A DNA stretch of 13,353 nt. Source: Bacteroidales bacterium UBA5537. GTDB lineage: Bacteria; Bacteroidota; Bacteroidia; Bacteroidales; Lentimicrobiaceae. Every line of letters starts with the position of its first letter. Within the stretch, counting starts at the first letter, position 1. Shown piece after piece: positions 1-8,774 of the stretch. The DNA lies in assembly GCA_002426025.1 (NCBI GenBank), contig DINP01000093.1, positions 16,251-29,603 on the forward strand. The letters run 5' to 3'. A program made the translations under genes and the position numbers. The notes below the pieces were generated by a model, which was given only the letters and a program-made list of their open reading frames with translations, was not told the origin of the DNA and did not search any database.

Positions 1-26
1 GATGCGACGCTTTATCATTTCTAAAC

Positions 27-52
27 AAAAAATGCCCGGCAAAACCAGGCAT
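27..52 (-). terminator. Intrinsic terminator downstream of the ribonucleotide reductase
   Basis: Read on the minus strand, ATGCCTGG pairs with CCGGGCAT (8 pairs, one of them G-T) around a 5-base TTTTG loop, followed by six T. It begins 24 bases past the stop codon of the class II reductase, the normal place for a factor-independent terminator. The plus-strand side also has a short T run (54-58), so it could also stop transcription arriving from the left, outside the window. Confidence 0.88.
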
Positions 53-75
53 CTTTTTATAATTTAACCCCGAAT

Positions 76-2811
76 TTATCCACATTTTGAATAGCCACAG
101 TGCTTGCAGGTAAGGCAGCCTTCTTTATAAATAAGGCCATCTTTCTCTTTACACTGTGGACATTCCTGCTTGGTGTTGACCGTTGTACCATCAGGAATAT
201 ACCTTTTAAGCGAACGGATAACCCCGTTTTTCCAGGTAGTAATACTTTCGTTGTCAAACGTGAGGTTCTCAATCAGGTTTACGAGGAATGGCAATGGCAT
301 ACCATGACGCAGAATACCCGAAATCAGCTTGGCGTAGTTCCAGTATTCTTTGTTGAATGAACGTGAAAGCCCTTCTATGGTAATTTTGTAACCTTCTTTA
401 TCGAGGAACTGGAAATCGTAGCGGGCACGCTTTTCATTCTCTTCCTTATTGCGGATAACCCAGCCTTTCTGCACCCATGAAGGCAGATAAAAACCATCGG
501 CCTTTCCGGTAAACACTTCGTAAGGCTTGCCATCTAGCAATCCGATTACGCCAATCCATTTTTCGTAGTCGTTCTGAAACCTTACCACATCAGCTTCAAG
601 CTTTTGGGGGCGTGGCGGAGCCTTGGTTTCCTGAAATTCGGAAACTTCTTCTTTCTTTTCGTTGCTCACCAGCACACCCGACCTTGATCCGTCGCGATAA
701 ATGGTCATTCCTTTGCATCCACTTTCCCAGGCAGTGAGATAAACCTTGCTCACGAGGTCTTCGGTAGCATCTTTGGGCAGGTTTACCGTTACACTGATGG
801 AATGATCAACCCATTTCTGGATTTCGCCCTGCATTTTAACCTTACTAACCCAGTCAATATCGTTTGACGTGGCTTTGTAATAGGGCGAATTTTCAATCAA
901 TGTGCTCAGGCGGTCGTCGTCGAAATTTACGACCTTTTCGGGATCGTAACCGTTGATGGTGAGCCATTCAACAAATTTGGGATGGAACACATTGTATTCT
1001 TCCCACGAATCGCCTATTTCATCAACGAAAGTTACATTTACATTCTTATCGTTGGGATTAACCTTACGGCGACGTTTGTAGCTGACCATAAACACCGGCT
1101 CAATGCCGGAGGTTGTCTGGGTGCAGATACTTACACTGCCGGTTGGAGCAATCGTGAGCATGGCAATGTTGCGACGACCCTGCTTTTTCATCTTTTCATA
1201 AACCTCGGGGGCAGCCTCTTTCAAACGCTGGATGAATGGGTTGTTTTTCTCCCTTTCAAAATCGTAAAGAGGGAAAGCGCCGCGCTCACCTGCCAGGTCG
1301 GCAGATGAATTATAAACCTGAGTAGCCAGTATTTTATGAACCTCAACAGAGAAACTGGTAGCTTCTTCAGTTCCATAGCGAAGGCCAAGGGCTGCAAGCA
1401 TATCTCCTTCAGCAGTAATGCCAATTCCGGTACGACGGCCCTTGAGGGTTTTTTCGAGGATGTTTTCCCACATTCTACGCTCAATGCGTTTGATCTCTTC
1501 GTCCTCCGGATCAGCTTTTACTTTTCCGAGTATGGCCTCAATTTTCTCACTTTCCAGATCAATGATATCGTCCATAATCCTGAGCGCGTATCCGGCATGT
1601 TTCCTGAAAAGGTCAAAATTAAAGGTGGCCTGTGGTGTAAACGGATTCTCTACATAGCTGTAGAGGTTGATCGCCAGTAAGCGGCAACTGTCGTAAGGAC
1701 ACAAAGGAATTTCGCCGCAGGGGTTGGTCGAAAGGGTTTTAAATCCAAGATCGGCATAGCAATCGGGAACCGACTCGCGGATTACCGTATCCCAGAAAAG
1801 AACACCGGGTTCGGCAGATTTCCATGCATTGTGAACTATTTTATTCCATACACCCAGTGCATCTATTTCCTGAACCTTGGTAGGATTGTCAGAATATATA
1901 GGGTATTGCTGGCGGTAAGGGGTATTGTTGACTACCGACTGCATAAACTCATCATCAATCTTAACCGAAACATTGGCACCGGTAACTTTGCCCTGCTCTA
2001 GCTTGGCATCAATAAAGCGTTCGGCATCGGGATGCTTCACCGAAATAGTAAGCATTAAAGCGCCTCGCCTGCCGTCCTGAGCAACTTCGCGGGTTGAGTT
2101 TGAGTAACGCTCCATAAAAGGAACAATGCCGGTAGAGGTAAGTGCTGAGTTTTTAACCGGGCTTCCGGTTGGCCTGATGTGCGACAGATCGTGACCAACT
2201 CCACCGCGACGTTTCATCAATTGCACCTGCTCCTGGTCAATTTTCATAATTCCGCCATAGGAATCGTAGTTGCCGTCGCCCCCAATCACAAAACAATTGG
2301 AGAGTGAGGAGACCTGGAAATTGTTGCCTATGCCGGCCATGGGGCTTCCCTGGGGGATAATATACCCGAAGTTGCGGAAAAGCTCATACAACTCATCCTC
2401 ACTCATTGGGTTGGGATATTTGCGTTCTATACGGGCCACTTCTGAAGCAATGCGCCTGTGCATATCGTCGGGCGAAAGCTCATATATCAAACCCTGGCTA
2501 TCTTTCAGGGCGTATTTATTCATCCATACGTTAGCAGCCAGGGTATCTCCCTTGAAATACGCGGTGGCTTCAAGCATAATCTCTTCGTGCGTGTATGATT
2601 TGATAACTGGCTTTTCCTTTTTCAAGGTTGGGGTTTCAAGTAATTGTTCTTCCATTTTTTCTGTAGTCTGTTCCTGTTTTACTTCGTTGATTTCCGGAAC
2701 AACAGGTCGAACGCGCATTTCAAGCATTTCATCGTAAAGATTGCCCTTCTTGTTGGCATTTTCACTCTTTTCGGTTATCTCGTCAAAATTCGCAAACAAG
2801 TTGATATCCAT
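76..2811 (-). CDS. nrdJ: Class II (adenosylcobalamin-dependent) ribonucleotide reductase
   Basis: Reduces ribonucleotides to deoxyribonucleotides in the cytoplasm using an adenosylcobalamin-generated thiyl radical, so it works with or without oxygen. Visible in the 911 residues: an N-terminal lead of about 70 charged residues; a ribonucleotide reductase N-terminal region (about 75-150); SNC with C173; RRGGVGHDLSHIRPTG (201-216); and NPCGE with N363, C365 and E367. C376 lies 11 residues after C365. By family analogy C365 is the thiyl cysteine and C173/C376 the redox pair. GCKGMTIYRDGSRSG marks the end of the catalytic barrel. A TSCPD-like region follows, then a cysteine-rich tail (C884, C887, C899, C902, C905, C910) suited to zinc binding and active-site re-reduction. 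No small-subunit gene is adjacent, as expected for class II. The ATG is preceded by AAGAGGT at SD distance. Full length, ending in a strong terminator. Confidence 0.95.
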   Translation of the reverse strand: MDINLFANFDEITEKSENANKKGNLYDEMLEMRVRPVVPEINEVKQEQTTEKMEEQLLETPTLKKEKPVIKSYTHEEIMLEATAYFKGDTLAANVWMNKYALKDSQGLIYELSPDDMHRRIASEVARIERKYPNPMSEDELYELFRNFGYIIPQGSPMAGIGNNFQVSSLSNCFVIGGDGNYDSYGGIMKIDQEQVQLMKRRGGVGHDLSHIRPTGSPVKNSALTSTGIVPFMERYSNSTREVAQDGRRGALMLTISVKHPDAERFIDAKLEQGKVTGANVSVKIDDEFMQSVVNNTPYRQQYPIYSDNPTKVQEIDALGVWNKIVHNAWKSAEPGVLFWDTVIRESVPDCYADLGFKTLSTNPCGEIPLCPYDSCRLLAINLYSYVENPFTPQATFNFDLFRKHAGYALRIMDDIIDLESEKIEAILGKVKADPEDEEIKRIERRMWENILEKTLKGRRTGIGITAEGDMLAALGLRYGTEEATSFSVEVHKILATQVYNSSADLAGERGAFPLYDFEREKNNPFIQRLKEAAPEVYEKMKKQGRRNIAMLTIAPTGSVSICTQTTSGIEPVFMVSYKRRRKVNPNDKNVNVTFVDEIGDSWEEYNVFHPKFVEWLTINGYDPEKVVNFDDDRLSTLIENSPYYKATSNDIDWVSKVKMQGEIQKWVDHSISVTVNLPKDATEDLVSKVYLTAWESGCKGMTIYRDGSRSGVLVSNEKKEEVSEFQETKAPPRPQKLEADVVRFQNDYEKWIGVIGLLDGKPYEVFTGKADGFYLPSWVQKGWVIRNKEENEKRARYDFQFLDKEGYKITIEGLSRSFNKEYWNYAKLISGILRHGMPLPFLVNLIENLTFDNESITTWKNGVIRSLKRYIPDGTTVNTKQECPQCKEKDGLIYKEGCLTCKHCGYSKCG

Positions 2812-3353
2812 AGCTACCTCTTAAATGATGGTTTTGTAATATTTGAGTGGTTGTTTTGTATATTACTGTTTTTTAGCATTTTACTGGCCAGGTAAGCAGC
2901 TCTGCACAGTTAGACCAAGATACAACAGCCTTTGTTTCACTTCAAAATTGAATTATTAACAATAAGCCATTTCAAGCATCTAATTAATTGAAACCGAAAT
3001 TGTAATAATCTTAATAATTATTTTTCAGCACCATCTTAAGCATTCTAAATAGTTTTTTGTAGTAAGGATGTTCAGTAGCTGATTATCAGAATTTAAGCTG
3101 AAAGCCGCGCTGGCGTTGCCGGAATGCAAATGTCGTTAAAGTTTGAAAAAAGGCAGGTTTAAAAGTTTCCACAATGCGCAGGAGTTATTAACAATTTGAT
3201 TGCTCATAAACCCAATGGCCTAACTGACGTGCAATTGAGCCGGTTTCCCGGAAAAAAATTCCGGAATGAGAGAGGGTGTTTACTTATACGTCTGTAAATT
3301 AAGCTATTATCTGGCAAGGCTATTGAGTAAGCCAGGAAAACGCAATTTGGTAA
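2812..3353. other. Non-coding spacer between nrdJ and the barrel protein
   Basis: About 540 bases with no credible gene. It must hold the nrdJ promoter, but I see no clean TAnnTTTG box on the minus strand. The word TTGTTAATAA occurs twice on the minus strand (2953-2962 and 3185-3194), the second extended to TTGTTAATAAC. A perfect 6-bp hairpin, CCGGAA with TTCCGG around five A (3248-3264), and a 5-bp stem CTGGC/GCCAG (3311-3315 with 3331-3335) lie downstream of the barrel gene and may act as a weak terminator; neither has a proper T tract. No cobalamin riboswitch or NrdR box was recognised. Confidence 0.6.
2816..2822 (-). promoter_or_regulatory. Shine-Dalgarno-like site of nrdJ
   Basis: On the minus strand AAGAGGT lies 4 bases before the ATG at 2811. 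This is worth recording because the other starts in the window have no comparable purine-rich site. It supports the chosen start of the reductase. Confidence 0.5.
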
Positions 3354-6300
3354 TCAGAAGTCGAGGCTTAGCGAGATATAGAAAACCGGCTTATTTATAA
3401 CCAGGTCTTCGACTCCCCATGCATAGTCGGCCCGGAGAAAGTATCCCAGCAAACGCGCCCTCGCGCCAAATCCATATCCACCAACAAAAGGCTGGCGTTG
3501 CTCACGAACGGTAATCAACAGGCCTCCGGTGCTGATAACCCTGGTAAATAAAGCATTATCGTCGGAATAAGGTGTTAGTCCGGTCCAGGCGGTACCAAAA
3601 TCGCCAAAGGCAATCAACTGGAAATTATTGATAAAATCGGATCGGATAGGCCGGTTGGCCAGGTAGCTGAATATAGGGAACCGCAATTCTGAATTAATCA
3701 CTGCAAAGCTATTGCCATTGCGCACATTCTGATAAAATCCGCGCATATTGGTTGCCAGGGTCTGATAGGCATAATTCTGCGAATAATCAATGGGAGCTTC
3801 GCGGGTAAATTTTGGGGTAAGCCAGGTATCAACCCCGCCCATGTAATAAATTAACTTGCTTTTACCAAAAGAGGTGCTGGTGGCAAATCGGTTGGCCCAG
3901 ATAAAATTGCGGTGTATCGGCAGGTAATGCCTGAAATCAAACCCAATAACCGACATATTGGTGTTTTTTTCATCACCTTCCAGCTGATAGTAATACTCTC
4001 CGAATAACTTAAACCTGATCCCGTCGTAGAGGTTCAGCCCTAACTGCCGGGTTGCATCGTAGGTGAATTCACCTTTCAGTGATGCCCAGTAGCGGTTTTC
4101 ATCAGGCTGCCTCAGGTTGTACTGGTCGGTTGACATAAAAATGCCCCTGTCCTTGCGCAGTGAGGCAGTCCCTTTAATACTCAGCAACGGATTAAACGGG
4201 TATTTTATAATATAGTGCAACTCATGAATGCGGTAGCGGACAATTGAATAAAGGCTGGTTTGCTCAATGGACTGCCGGTGGAAGTAAATTTCGCGGTCAA
4301 GACGATGCTTCAGATTGGCAATGCTTAATACATACTCGTTGTTAACAAGGTTAAAATCAAGCCTCACTCCTGCTACAATACGATAGTCTTCAAGCAGATC
4401 GGAAAGGCCGATCTTGAAAAAAGCGTTTAATCCCGGTGTCAGGAAAATAGGTCCGTACCCTCCTGAAAACGGCTGGTAAGATGAGCTCAGAAAAGTAAAG
4501 TCAATCTGGCTCACCAGATCGTTGATGGTATATTCAACATTGTAGTTGCGTTGCTTGGGAATTACAAAACCATCCTTATATTTCCCGGTATTTTCACGGA
4601 ACCTCCCATTATCCTGAGCTTTACTACCATCGGGAAGTTTGTATTGCTGCAGGTTAATGGTCGAATCACTCGCATCATATTCAGGTTCACCTACATAAAC
4701 ATTTACAAACCGCTTTCTGGTAATTTTTTCTTCAGGTTCAGGAAACTTGGCATCTTCTGCCGGTTTCGCCACACTTGAAGACAGCATAAGCTGATCCATG
4801 TATTTTGTCAGTTCCGGCTTTTCGGTGAGAACTTCGCTTGCCTTGGGCTGATCATATAGATATACCGACTGTTTTTGCCCGGTTTCTACTATTTCGGCAA
4901 TTTTACCCGACTTCCACGAAGCATTGTGCGAAACAATACTGCGGGCATAATCGGTCATGGGGAAATTCCGGGTAAAATAACGGTAATGTGCCGCGGTATC
5001 CACATGCGTAATCACACTATCGAAGCGTGCCAGATAACGGTTCTGTATCCCGTTTTCATCGCTCAGGAAAGAGATATAGCCGGGTTTATATTCTATCGGC
5101 TGATACTCACTGGCATTGGGGGTGTTGGTTATCCGGCGAAGGTCTTTGCTCTTTTTGTCATTGTAATCATACAAAAACAAATCGTGGTTGGCAGGCAAGC
5201 CAGTCTTGGCAAGAACAGGATCTTCGGCCAGCGTATCAAAAGGCCTGTTTGAACTGAAAACAATTTGCTTACTATTCCTGATAAAAGCAGGGTTCAAATC
5301 ATCGTAAACATCTTTCGTAATCTGGTCGGAAGCCGAAGAGGCGACATTAAACACAAAAATATCTGACTGCCCTTTTTTCACAGCCGACATAACCAGATCT
5401 CGCCCATCCGAAGAATACGAGAAATCAATAATTTTCTGATAACCATAAATAAACTGCCAGGTTTTTTCACCGGTCTCGAGATTAAACTGGTAGAACCTGA
5501 TTTCGCCTTTGCGCTCTGTGATGAGCGCGAGAATACGGCCATTCGGATGAAACTCCATCAGGGGATAAGAGTAGTCTGTTTTTTCATCCAGCCGCTGACC
5601 CTGACGGTAAATGCGCTTTGCCTTATCAGAACGCACATCGTATAACCACACCCTGGCCTGCCCCGCCTGGTTGCTGACCCACGAAACGTACCGGCCATCG
5701 GGACTTAGCCTTACCCTGTCGTAAACTACATTCTTTTTTACCTTTTTCTGAAGATGTTGCGCTGTTGGCATAATTCTTCCCTGATCAGAATTGCTGTATT
5801 GCTCGCGGTAGCTTTCGTACCATTCCTTAACCAGATTGCGGAAAGAGATATTGAGCACATACAAAAACCCGGTTTCAACATTCCGGCTGATGCGCGAGAG
5901 ATAAATAATATTTGGAATAGCTTGCTTTCCGTATTTATCGGCTATATATTTCCAGATGCTGTGCCCGGCATACATGGCATCGTTGCCGGTAAGGTGGTTG
6001 AATTTCCGGTAACGGCCCGAAATAATACCATCGCGCACATGGTTATCTATTTCGGTACTCCACTCCTCCGAAATGTACGAAACCAGTCCATCAATATACC
6101 AGGTTGGCATATTCATCAGGGTGGCATTGGTTATTTGCCGGCCTACCGAACCTCCATAAATTGACTGATCAATCAGCACACGGGCCATTCCGGCCTTAAT
6201 CTGCTTTTCAAAATTATTGTAGTTCCCGTCGAAATAGATAAAAACCTTATTGGCAATAATGTGGGTAATTCCACCAATATTATACTGTTGATCGCTTACC

Positions 6301-6656
6301 AGTCCGATATTGCTTTGTTTAAGATCGGTAAGTGAATTAAAAATTACAAACTGAATTTTATCGCTGATACGGGTTTCGTAAATCTGTTCGAGTTCGGGCA
6401 GAATTTCCTTTGCATAACGAGCTGTATAGATAGCCAGTTCTTTGCCGTTGAGATAAAAGTAGGTATCAAAATCGTTGAACCGGTAATAGGTCCAAAGGAA
6501 GTCACCATACTGAACCCTGCTTTTCCCGAAAGGCATTTGCGAGCCATTGTAAAACTGCGCATGTGAAGCTAAAGGCAACATTAGTAAGCCAACGGCCAAG
6601 ACAACTGTAACTCTTATCAGTTTGCTTCTGAAGCTTTTCAGTATTGCAGAGTGCAT
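3354..6656 (-). CDS. Envelope protein: degenerate peptidase-MA-like domain, TolB-type propeller, Omp85/D15-like barrel
   Basis: An 1100-residue exported protein. Residues 1-34 are a signal peptide ending ASHAQ. Residues about 50-285 resemble a peptidase MA-like (gluzincin) domain, including MPTWYIDGLVSYIS (183-196) and YAGHSIWKYIADKYG (229-243). The zinc-binding HExxH is absent: the equivalent stretch reads IKAGMARVLID (153-163), and the usual WxxEG has become WYIDG, so it is probably not a protease. Residues about 310-560 hold TolB/WD40-like beta-propeller repeats such as RLSPDGRYVSWVS (316-328). The C-terminal third (about 700-1100) is rich in amphipathic strands and ends GFGARAR...ADYAWGVED...FYISLSLDF, typical of an Omp85/surface-antigen-D15 barrel with a terminal Phe. 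It should sit in the outer membrane with the other domains in the periplasm. This long architecture is often annotated as TolB-like in Bacteroidota; I know of no defined function. It stands alone, divergent from the metallo-hydrolase. Confidence 0.85.
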   Translation of the reverse strand: MHSAILKSFRSKLIRVTVVLAVGLLMLPLASHAQFYNGSQMPFGKSRVQYGDFLWTYYRFNDFDTYFYLNGKELAIYTARYAKEILPELEQIYETRISDKIQFVIFNSLTDLKQSNIGLVSDQQYNIGGITHIIANKVFIYFDGNYNNFEKQIKAGMARVLIDQSIYGGSVGRQITNATLMNMPTWYIDGLVSYISEEWSTEIDNHVRDGIISGRYRKFNHLTGNDAMYAGHSIWKYIADKYGKQAIPNIIYLSRISRNVETGFLYVLNISFRNLVKEWYESYREQYSNSDQGRIMPTAQHLQKKVKKNVVYDRVRLSPDGRYVSWVSNQAGQARVWLYDVRSDKAKRIYRQGQRLDEKTDYSYPLMEFHPNGRILALITERKGEIRFYQFNLETGEKTWQFIYGYQKIIDFSYSSDGRDLVMSAVKKGQSDIFVFNVASSASDQITKDVYDDLNPAFIRNSKQIVFSSNRPFDTLAEDPVLAKTGLPANHDLFLYDYNDKKSKDLRRITNTPNASEYQPIEYKPGYISFLSDENGIQNRYLARFDSVITHVDTAAHYRYFTRNFPMTDYARSIVSHNASWKSGKIAEIVETGQKQSVYLYDQPKASEVLTEKPELTKYMDQLMLSSSVAKPAEDAKFPEPEEKITRKRFVNVYVGEPEYDASDSTINLQQYKLPDGSKAQDNGRFRENTGKYKDGFVIPKQRNYNVEYTINDLVSQIDFTFLSSSYQPFSGGYGPIFLTPGLNAFFKIGLSDLLEDYRIVAGVRLDFNLVNNEYVLSIANLKHRLDREIYFHRQSIEQTSLYSIVRYRIHELHYIIKYPFNPLLSIKGTASLRKDRGIFMSTDQYNLRQPDENRYWASLKGEFTYDATRQLGLNLYDGIRFKLFGEYYYQLEGDEKNTNMSVIGFDFRHYLPIHRNFIWANRFATSTSFGKSKLIYYMGGVDTWLTPKFTREAPIDYSQNYAYQTLATNMRGFYQNVRNGNSFAVINSELRFPIFSYLANRPIRSDFINNFQLIAFGDFGTAWTGLTPYSDDNALFTRVISTGGLLITVREQRQPFVGGYGFGARARLLGYFLRADYAWGVEDLVINKPVFYISLSLDF

Positions 6657-6815
6657 TTAGTTTGTTGTAATTATGAATATGCTAAATTAAACATAAAATC
6701 CCGAAACTTGTTGCTTTGGCTTTCCGGGAGATAGATTTGCCGCAAATGTTGTACCGCAATAGGCGTTTATGTGCTGTTTATCCCGATTTTTGTTTACAGG
6801 ATACGCACAGGCCAA

Positions 6816-6852
6816 CCTGTTGACCTGATAAATCATTATTGACTTCAACAGG
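6816..6852. promoter_or_regulatory. Inverted repeat, possible operator
   Basis: CCTGTTGA (6816-6823) and TCAACAGG (6845-6852) form a perfect 8-bp inverted repeat with a 21-base spacer. It lies directly upstream of the proposed -33 element of the metallo-hydrolase promoter and within the divergent spacer, so a dimeric regulator could bind here. No regulator is identified; the operator role is inference. Confidence 0.35.
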
Positions 6853-6853
6853 A

Positions 6854-6882
6854 TTTGCATTAGGATAAAGCGATTAACTTTG
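6854..6882 (+). promoter_or_regulatory. Bacteroidota-type promoter of the metallo-hydrolase gene
   Basis: TTTG (6854-6857) and TAACTTTG (6875-6882) are separated by 17 bases, matching the Bacteroidota sigma-A pattern of a -33 TTG and a -7 TAnnTTTG. Transcription would start a few bases after 6882, giving a leader of roughly 20 bases before the ATG at 6910. Confidence 0.7.
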
Positions 6883-6909
6883 CAGTCAAAATAAAACACA
6901 CGAGCAGCT

Positions 6910-7548
6910 ATGATAAGTATTAAGACATTGGTTTTCAACTCATTTTCGGTCAACACCTATATATTATATGATGAAACCCTTGAGTGTGTAATAATAGACC
7001 CCGGCTGCCATGGCGCAGAGGAAGAAATTGAATTGGCTTCATTTATTTCGGAAAACAAACTGAAACCGGTTGCCCTGATAAACACCCATTTTCACGTTGA
7101 CCATATCCTGGGAAATAGCTTTGTGTGTTCAAAATATGATTTAAAACCAACCGGTCACGCCGGAGGCAGCATGTTCTGGAGAACTGCCCGGGAATTTGGC
7201 AGCGTATTTAACCTTGATATTGACGAGGTTGAAAAAACTGAACATTTTGTCGAAACCGGCGACCTGATCACTTTCGGCAATTCTGGACTTGAGGTACGCT
7301 ACACTCCCGGCCATGCTGATGGCAGCATCTGCCTTATCAATCATCCACAAAAATTTGTGATTGCAGGAGATGTGCTGTTTTATGGTTCCATAGGCCGGAC
7401 CGATCTGCCAACCGGTGATTTTGATACCCTTATTGAAAGCATTCAGACACAGTTGTTTAATCTTGATAACGACTACACGGTTTACCCTGGCCACGGGCCC
7501 GAAACCAGTATTGGTTATGAAAAGATGAACAATCCCTTTATTCAGTAG
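6910..7548 (+). CDS. Metallo-beta-lactamase-fold hydrolase (glyoxalase II-like)
   Basis: A 212-residue cytoplasmic metallo-hydrolase with the complete di-metal site: THFHVDH (H60, H62, D64, H65), H135 in TPGHADGS, D154 in IAGDVLF and H195 in YPGHGPET. The GRTDLPTGDF segment is typical of the small glyoxalase II-like subgroup common in Bacteroidota. Glyoxalase II hydrolyses acyl-glutathione thioesters, but this short subgroup lacks the long C-terminal substrate domain, and its natural substrate is not fixed by sequence; a low-molecular-weight thioester is a reasonable guess. No signal peptide. Transcribed alone, with a good promoter 27 bases upstream, and convergent with the glycosyltransferase gene. 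The start is favoured because residues 1-30 form the usual first strands of the fold. Confidence 0.92.
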   Translation: MISIKTLVFNSFSVNTYILYDETLECVIIDPGCHGAEEEIELASFISENKLKPVALINTHFHVDHILGNSFVCSKYDLKPTGHAGGSMFWRTAREFGSVFNLDIDEVEKTEHFVETGDLITFGNSGLEVRYTPGHADGSICLINHPQKFVIAGDVLFYGSIGRTDLPTGDFDTLIESIQTQLFNLDNDYTVYPGHGPETSIGYEKMNNPFIQ

Positions 7549-7758
7549 ATGCTGGTTGAGGATTTGTCGTTTCTGCCTTTCGTGTTTGTTCCTTGACTGG
7601 AACCATATTCCATTTTAAAACTCTTTTTGGCCGGAGTGCATTAATAATCAGCCGCAGAACAAAGCTTAAGAGATGAGTTGTGAAAAGGGATTGGCGACTA
7701 ACTAAGTAGCGGACAAACCCGGAACGCAGAACGCAAAACCCAGAGCGCCCTTTTGCTC
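7549..7758. other. Convergent intergenic spacer
   Basis: About 210 bases between two converging genes. I see no clear hairpin-plus-T terminator for either gene. It contains a two-copy tandem GAACGCA (7722-7735), one of the heptamer repeats described separately. Confidence 0.5.
7722..7735. repeat. Tandem heptamer, GAACGCA x2
   Basis: GAACGCA occupies 7722-7728 and 7729-7735 exactly. The flanking bases continue in a similar style (AAACCCAGAGCGC). The array is too short to be significant alone, but it shares its 7-base period with four other arrays in nearby spacers. Confidence 0.6.
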
Positions 7759-8748
7759 CTAAATCTGAATCTTGTTAACAAAATCAGCTATGGCTTCCGC
7801 ATCCTGGTCGCGCATACATTTGAAGTGACTTTTCGGACAGTTATCAAACCCTATTTTGCTGCATGGCCTACAGCCTAAGTCTTTTACTTCGGCAATCATT
7901 TGAGGCGTTTCCTTGTTCAGATAAGGATACATGCCAAGTTCGGGAACGGTATTTCCCCATACCGACACTACCGGCTTCTGAAATGCGGCTGCTATATGCA
8001 TTAAGCCGGTATCATTGGTAATGATGGCCTGTGCCTGCTGCACCAGAGATGCAGATTGCATAAGATTATACTGTCCGCAGGCATCAATAACTTCAAGTCC
8101 GGGAATTGAAGCTATCAGGGCACTCCGGGTTTTATCTTCAGGTCCGCCAAGCAAAACAACCGGCTGATTAAGCCGCACAATCAGTTCAATAACCTTATCA
8201 ATAGGCAACAGCTTGGTATTGTGTTTCCCACCGAGTACAATGCCAACATACGCATGGTTAAAAGGAACCGGAAATCCGGAAACATCAACCTGCTGATCGG
8301 GAGGTATAAAAAAATCGAGCCCCAGATTGTCGTTCACAACCCCAAGCTGTTCAACAGCTTTCATATAACGGTCAACAATATGAACCGGAGGCATGCTGTT
8401 ATTTTTAAACCTTACCAGCATCCATTTCTTGAAATTCAGCTTGTTGAAACTGCTGTATGGCCTCACTAAACCAGCAATTACCATATGTGAACGCAGGTTT
8501 TTATGGAGATCGACGATATGATCATATTTCTCAGCCCGCAAATCAGGCAACACCTCCGAAACGCTTTCCTCGATGGCAAATACCTTGTCAATATTATGAT
8601 TGCTTTCTACTATTGTGGAAAACTTCTTTTTGGTAAGAAAATGTATTTCAACATCTTTAATCTGCTTACGAATACAACGCACAACCGGAGAAGTCAGCAC
8701 AATATCGCCTATAGAACTGAATCGTATAACTAAAATTTTCTGGGGCAT
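7759..8748 (-). CDS. Glycosyltransferase family 9 (ADP-heptosyltransferase-like)
   Basis: A 329-residue GT-B enzyme of family GT9, which transfers heptose or a related sugar from a nucleotide donor during lipopolysaccharide core or surface glycan assembly at the inner face of the cytoplasmic membrane. The N-terminal acceptor-side motif RFSSIGDIVLTSP (9-21) is intact. The donor half has LGGKHNTKLLP (172-182), VVLLGGPED (197-205) and the diagnostic NDTGLMHIAAA (245-255). Near the C terminus four cysteines (C293, C296, C304, C311) lie in a CRPC...NCP..HFKCM pattern that is not needed for GT-B catalysis in the E. coli enzymes and could bind a metal; I recall similar tails in Bacteroidota homologues. 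Not part of an obvious LPS operon here. The start is supported by a TACTTTTG box 26 bases upstream. The exact sugar and acceptor cannot be assigned. Confidence 0.92.
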   Translation of the reverse strand: MPQKILVIRFSSIGDIVLTSPVVRCIRKQIKDVEIHFLTKKKFSTIVESNHNIDKVFAIEESVSEVLPDLRAEKYDHIVDLHKNLRSHMVIAGLVRPYSSFNKLNFKKWMLVRFKNNSMPPVHIVDRYMKAVEQLGVVNDNLGLDFFIPPDQQVDVSGFPVPFNHAYVGIVLGGKHNTKLLPIDKVIELIVRLNQPVVLLGGPEDKTRSALIASIPGLEVIDACGQYNLMQSASLVQQAQAIITNDTGLMHIAAAFQKPVVSVWGNTVPELGMYPYLNKETPQMIAEVKDLGCRPCSKIGFDNCPKSHFKCMRDQDAEAIADFVNKIQI

Positions 8749-8774
8749 ATTTCTTTGGGGTTATCCGGAAAAGG

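Noticed and set aside
76..84. TTATCCACA, a perfect DnaA-box-like 9-mer
   Set aside because: It is a single copy and coincides with the conserved Cys-Gly-stop end of the reductase; no cluster of boxes or AT-rich unwinding element surrounds it.
982..1680. Plus- and minus-strand ORFs of 79-114 residues inside the reductase gene
   Set aside because: Antisense or alternate-frame shadows of a long conserved gene, without motifs of their own.
2812..3353. Possible cobalamin riboswitch or NrdR box upstream of the B12-dependent reductase
   Set aside because: No B12-box-like conserved core and no paired ACACNATATATNGTGT-like sites could be recognised on either strand.
6687..6956. 89-residue minus-strand ORF in the divergent spacer
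   Set aside because: It starts inside the metallo-hydrolase gene and runs across that gene's promoter; it has no recognisable domain.
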